This document shows, in pieces, positions 59,401 through 64,000 of a DNA stretch of 64,000 nt. This stretch comes from Gigaspora rosea (lineage: Eukaryota > Glomeromycota > Glomeromycetes > Diversisporales > Gigasporaceae): assembly GCA_003550325.1 (NCBI GenBank), contig QKWP01001151.1, forward strand, positions 62,001 through 126,000, given 5' to 3'. The notes beneath the pieces are model-generated. The model searched no databases. It saw only the letters and a list, made by a program, of their open reading frames with translations, and was not told the DNA's origin. Every line of letters begins with the position of its first letter. The stretch's first letter is position 1. The position numbers and the translations under genes were made by a program.

Positions 59401-62400
59401 ATATCACAGTATATGAGCAAAGCTTATGATTCTGTAAACTTAGACCTTTTTACTAAAGCACTTTATAGAATCCAAATGCCATCTCAGCTTATTCAAATTC
59501 TTACCGATCTTCTCACTAATCGCTCTAACCAAGTCATAACAAACTTTGGACTTACACTACCTTACCCTGTACAAGATGGAATAGATCAAGGAGAAACAAT
59601 TACCCTACTCTTCTGGTGCATCTATTATGATCCTCTTATTCACAAAATATCTACATCCTATCTAGGATATACAACTTCAACTACCTGGACATCTCATATA
59701 CTACAACCCAACTCACATAAAATGCAAATTTCAGCATCAGTTTTAGCATACATGGATGATACCCTATGGCTTGCCCAATCTTTCCAACAACTGCAACAAA
59801 TTTTACAAACAGCTGAATCCTTTTACGCAATAGCACAAATACAAGCTAACCCGCAAAAATCTATACTCACATCTAATACTAAACATGTACTACAATTACC
59901 CTTTATGAACTCTACTATTTCTGCTCAGCCACCAAATATGCCTTTTAAATTTCTAGGATGCTGGTTCACAGCAAATCTTAAGTATAATATACAATCTAAA
60001 TTAATCCTTCAAGAAATTTTTGACTTGGCCAATATATTACAAACTAAACAAATCACGGACAAACAGGCTGCATATATCATTAATACTGTATTATTACCTA
60101 TTTAGAATATCGCATTCACAATATAGTCCTTTCACAAACTACATGCAACAAAATTTTGTCCAAATACTTAACAATTGCAAAACACAAAGCCAAACTCCCT
60201 AGAACAACACCTAATAGCACCATGCTTAACTATAATATATATGGCATCAAAAATATCTGGGATATTCAACTTCAGCATCATATTTCTAATTTCCTTACTA
60301 GACTTAATAACCAAGACCTTCTTGGTACAAGCACACATATTAGACTACAACAACTACAAAACAATCTTTGGTCTACTATTAATATTCTTGCACAAACTAA
60401 TCCAATAATTGATGGACCCAACAAACATACTACAACTTTTAAAATCATACAACTATTAAGACATCTAAATCTTACAATTACCATCAATCCCAACCTTTCA
60501 TTACCACATATTATTAACCACCCTTACAAACCATTAGAAGATATTCTTAATACACATTCACTTTATTCAATATTCAAACAACAATTACGGAAAAAAAGAA
60601 TTCTGTACATAGAACAACTAACTTCAGCTGACAATTCTACACTCCTAGCTTGGCAACACATCTCACCAAGAGTAAATTATTTACCAACTGGTAAACAGCC
60701 AAAATGGTTTTCCATATTGGAAAATACTATTTTGGCTAATCATACTACTTGAACCATATAGTCAAACTTACAACTACCTTCAGTTAACTCTCTAGCTTTT
60801 AATACTGGCCATTATACTACTAAATCTAATACTTGGCTAATTACATATCTTGATAACAATATTATTATTGGCAAAGCCCGCAGGTTTAACTTAGACTCAA
60901 ATACCATTTCAATTACACACTGGTTACCAAACTTCGACCACCAGCATACAGAACTATATCCTGCACCAGATATTACCTGTACACCTTGCTTGGAATGCAA
61001 CTTTAATTCCTTTCGTATTCAAAATCATTGCACCTTTAATATTTCTGCTACTTTATCTACCAAATTTCTAGGAAGAAAAAACTATACTTCATCCTCTAAC
61101 AAACTGAACCTTCATGCAAATTACCTTGATCTTTTATACTCAATTGCTCTTCGTAATCCAAGCTATATTCCATCACCACCAACTATTCCAATATATAATA
61201 ATCCAATTTATGAAATATTTACTATAAACCAAGCCTCCAAGCTACTCTACCAACTTGCTTTAACTAACTCTACTCAATCTGAATTTATATTCTATACTGA
61301 TGGATCGGTTAAAAATATTTCAACAGAGCAATGCACTATGGGCATTGGATGGACACAAATTGCTAATAACCAAACAATCCAAAATTTTACAGCCCAAATT
61401 CAATTTTGGCCATCATCATACAAAACTGAGCTAGTGTCAATACTCTCTGCTATTAGCACATGCCCACGGCACAGTACTATTCATATTTATACAGACTCAC
61501 AATCAATTATTTCCAAATATTTTAAACTTACATCTAAACCACTATCTGCTCACAAAATCTTTTCTTATAACTACTGGCCAATTTGGCACATCCTTCTTAA
61601 TCTTATCAAATCATATTCATATCAACTACATTTACACAAAGTAAGAGCACATAGTGATAATATATACAACAATATAGCTAATAACTTAGCACAACAACAC
61701 TCGTCAGCACCTGTCCTTTCATTTAACTACAACAATATCTACAATCCTTCATTTGCACTTCAATATAAACAATACTATATAGAACAACCTACTCGACGTA
61801 CAATTAAAAATATCTGTAATGCTCATACAATTTCAATATGGTCATCTCAATACCGTATGGAAACCATTATACCAATATCACACCAAATTGATTGGAATGC
61901 CACGTGGCTTTTCCTAAACAATAATCATAAAAGATCATACAACTATACTAACTTTCAACTAAGCAATTCCAAAACATTTCGCATTAAAAACCTTCTTAAT
62001 ATTTTACCAACTCTGGCACATTTACACTGCCTCTACCCTACTACATTTAAAACAACTTATGTATCACCTGTATCAAACATGAACAAAATTACTATTGGTT
62101 AATTTGCCCCAATAACAACATATTGCTTTCTATTATTCAACAAGCAATAAAAAATACTTTCACACAACAAGTGTTAGACATTTTAGTTACAGAATATCTG
62201 CACTACATTATAACTTAATTCATTATTATTGTCTCTCTTTTATACAACCACCAACTTCTATCTCTTCTTCAATTTATTCAACATTACAAGGTTTCATCCC
62301 TATACCAATTATTAATACTATTACTCAAACTAACACTTCTTACAAAATTGCAACACAACTTACTATTACTTTACTATCTAAAATATCACAAAATATACAC

Positions 62401-62640
62401 AATCAATTATGGAAACCTTATTGTACCAAATTAGCAAACTGGAAAAAAACTAATAACATTCAACTACAACATACTACATACTATTCCACAAGTACTCAAT
62501 TATCCTATACCCGTACCCCTATACTTATAGTTGTATCTGTGGTATGCCTGATCAGCAATATAATGTTATTGACAACAGGTGTCCTCCTGTTGAACTTGCA
62601 ATCCGGAAAATTGAATTTGGTTATATAACTGGATCAATTT
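56500..62640 (+). pseudogene. LINE ORF2: APE endonuclease, reverse transcriptase, RNase H, broken
   Basis: The open frame begins about 56500, with no ATG near the start; a GTG lies at 56629. Endonuclease (57450-58150): 'IATHNVQGYN', 'ITETK', 'ILGDFNAS', 'SRIDYIW', 'SDHLILLS', all catalytic positions present. RT (about 58950-60100): 'NKACGPSGISYEML', 'RPISLIE', 'SKAYDSVN', 'GIDQGETITLLFW' (the usual QGDPLSP is changed) and 'AYMDDTLWLA' as the catalytic box. RNase H (61270-61690): 'FYTDGSVKN', 'TELVSILSAI', 'IYTDSQS', 'KVRAHSDNIYNNIANNLA'. A C-terminal part runs past 62100 in another frame. Stops at about 58596, 58851, 58943, 60105, 60752 and 62102 and frameshifts near 60110-60160 and 62100 break it. 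Several stops sit where Trp (TGG) is likely, suggesting G-to-A/C-to-T decay. Confidence 0.8.
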
Positions 62641-62874
62641 TAGTACCCCTACAAACTCTATTTTACATATTCAAATCTAGGTGAGTTTTAACTACTCTAG
62701 TAGATTTAGGTTGCAGATTAGCTAAGTAGTATTACTATTTACAGTCTGAGTCTTGATTCTTGTAAATATAATTTGTAATTCATAAAACCCCTAGAGGTTT
62801 TATTCTCAAATTATTAATAAAGACAGAGGCAAAACCTCACCTTAACACCAAAAAAAAAAATTTATGAGTAATAG

Positions 62875-63268
62875 CTTTTGTATTACTATTGTTATCAGCA
62901 TCAGAGTTCCTAATTATTAAAAAAATTAAAAAAATTTAAATTAAAATAAATAAAAAAATTCAAAATTTATAATTGAAATTATTTAAAGACGTTGTAAATC
63001 TAAGTTGAATTTTAACGTTCTTATGTAAAAAATTAATGTTCTCAAATATTAAGAAAAATACATATCAGATTTCACAAATAAATTTCTAACAAATTATTGA
63101 ATTTTGAGATGATGTTCCTATGAGAACATAAGAACATAAGATTTCTAATACTAGACATGCCTAACTGCTAATCATATCTAGAGATGGGCATGGTCCAGTT
63201 ATAGCTAGTTATAACCAGTTAATGACTGTGACCGATATTAGCAAGTCAGAGTAGTTTGACAGACCAAT
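62875..63268. other. AT-rich stretch with a hAT-like end
   Basis: TAGAGATGGGCATGG (63180-63194) resembles a hAT terminus; no partner end was found. Otherwise nothing. Confidence 0.35.
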
Positions 63269-63270
63269 TA

Positions 63271-63523
63271 CCATATTTATGCAAAATAACATGCACTTGC
63301 GCGTTATTCAAGGAGATGCGCATTATTTTTTGTATGCGCATGGGCATTATTTCGGGGTAAAGAACTAATTTCGATCTATTTCTAAATGCTTATTAAAGCA
63401 TTAGTATATAGGGTGTGCATTATTTCAGGATGCACATGGCATTATTTTGAAATCAACTATGCTATTTTAAGGAAATCCAATTTTCAAAATAATGCCTATG
63501 TGCATTATTTTGCGTAAATACAG
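63271..63523. mobile_element. MITE with GCAAAATAATGCAC ends, TA target (253 bp)
   Basis: The left CCATATTTATGCAAAATAA and the complement of the right TTATTTTGCGTAAATACAG pair, with TA on both sides (63269-63270, 63524-63525). Inside, 'TGCGCATGGGCATTATTTC' and 'TGCACATGGCATTATTTTG' are direct repeats. No frame. Confidence 0.6.
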
Positions 63524-63665
63524 TAAGATTATAACTGATACCAATTTTTAATATTCTGTTTAATAAATGTCACAGATCATAATTTAAAATGAAATCAACA
63601 TTCTATACATAACCTGCTAGCCTTTTAAAACCCATTAATACTTGTTTATTATATTTTTTTTAAAA

Positions 63666-63696
63666 CTAACCCTAACCCTAAACCCATAACCCTAAA
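63666..63696 (-). repeat. Short telomere-like CCCTAA tract
   Basis: CTAACCCTAACCCTAA followed by degenerate ACCCATAACCCTAA. Interstitial, in orientation opposite to the TTAGGG tract at 4322-4352. The remainder to 64000 is AT-rich with no recognised feature. Confidence 0.6.
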
Positions 63697-64000
63697 ATAT
63701 GCACCCCAAAAAAATTGTAGTTTTTGAGATTTTATACTGTCATTTCATTTTAATCTGAATTTTCATTATTATCTGTCACAATAAATGAATAATTATTGCT
63801 TAAAATTCATATCTGTATATCTGTATCATTTGATAAACAGAAAAATCAACACATCTTTCAAAAATTTTCAGTTCTTGTAACTTTGCATGATTAATAATAT
63901 GTTTTATTTTTAAATAAAACATTTTTATGATATAAGTGAACAATAATGATAAATATAACAATAATAAGTATTTAAATGAATGTATATTATATGATCTGAA

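Larger units (their letters stand above)
52815..62861 (+). mobile_element. Full-length but degraded LINE (about 10 kb)
   Basis: Bounded by the 13-bp target duplication TTATGAGTAATAG (52802-52814 and 62862-62874). The right copy follows an A10 tail (62851-62860). Layout: 5' UTR of about 950 bp with a CACGTG array, ORF1 (53769-56288), a spacer, then ORF2 with APE endonuclease, reverse transcriptase and RNase H (about 56500-62640) and a 3' UTR with AATAAA (62814). The long intact ends show a complete reverse-transcribed insertion. RNase H after RT places it near the I/Tad side of non-LTR elements; the exact clade is not determined. ORF1 is intact, ORF2 is not. Confidence 0.9.

Overview
The window looks like a transposon-crowded, gene-poor stretch of a very AT-rich fungal genome. 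The best guess is an arbuscular mycorrhizal fungus (Glomeromycotina, Rhizophagus-like). Reasons: extreme AT content, short introns (about 70-115 nt), TTAGGG-type telomere-like repeats, a large APE/RT/RNase H LINE, a FAR1-type MULE carrying an RTC4-like tail, and a secreted ML-domain-like protein. This placement is inference from family resemblance; no rRNA, tRNA or diagnostic housekeeping gene is present.

The most interesting locus is at 42059-44275 on the minus strand. An exon encoding a signal peptide is followed by about 23 regularly spaced introns of 70-115 nt. These separate microexons, most only 3 nt long and all but the penultimate a multiple of three (3, 6, 9, 12, 15 or 18 nt), all in phase 1. 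Read through canonical GTAAGT/GTGAGT...TAG/CAG borders, they give one stop-free secreted peptide of about 81-85 residues, with Lys-Arg sites and a repeated Tyr-Ser-Pro module. The organisation recalls microexon effector genes of schistosomes and aphids. A decayed array of similar period lies at 8100-9940 (plus strand), and intron/exon-like modules lie at 3530-4290.

Layout. 1-2.0 kb: pseudogene of a DUF7869-like family. 2.6-5.2 kb: small palindromic elements, ATATATCGAT-rich repeats, intron-like modules and an interstitial telomere-like tract. 7.4-8.1 kb: hAT-like MITE. 8.1-9.9 kb: tandem array. 11.2-12.3 kb: a CCCTATA-terminus MITE lying 15 bp upstream of an ML-domain-like secreted protein gene. 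12.4-20.6 kb: hairpins, tandem repeats, a foldback element, a possible small gene and a second CCCTATA MITE. 20.75-32.15 kb: a long-armed foldback element holding an old Ty3/Gypsy LTR retrotransposon (23.39-31.80 kb) and three small insertions, some verifiable from the empty site in the sister repeat. 32.4-37.2 kb: a MULE with a FAR1-MULE-SWIM transposase and RTC4-like C terminus. 38.7-41.2 kb: duplicated units with palindromic minisatellites and an inserted TIR element. 42.06-44.28 kb: the microexon gene. 44.7-46.5 kb: three MITEs. 48.1-48.8 kb: LRR pseudogene. 48.9-52.7 kb: nested foldback elements. 52.8-62.9 kb: a full-length but degraded LINE with a 13-bp target-site duplication. The rest is AT-rich DNA with MITE and telomere-like traces.

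Only two loci look like possibly working host genes: the ML-domain-like protein and the microexon gene. Both encode small secreted proteins. All calls come from reading the sequence; no database search or transcript data were used.
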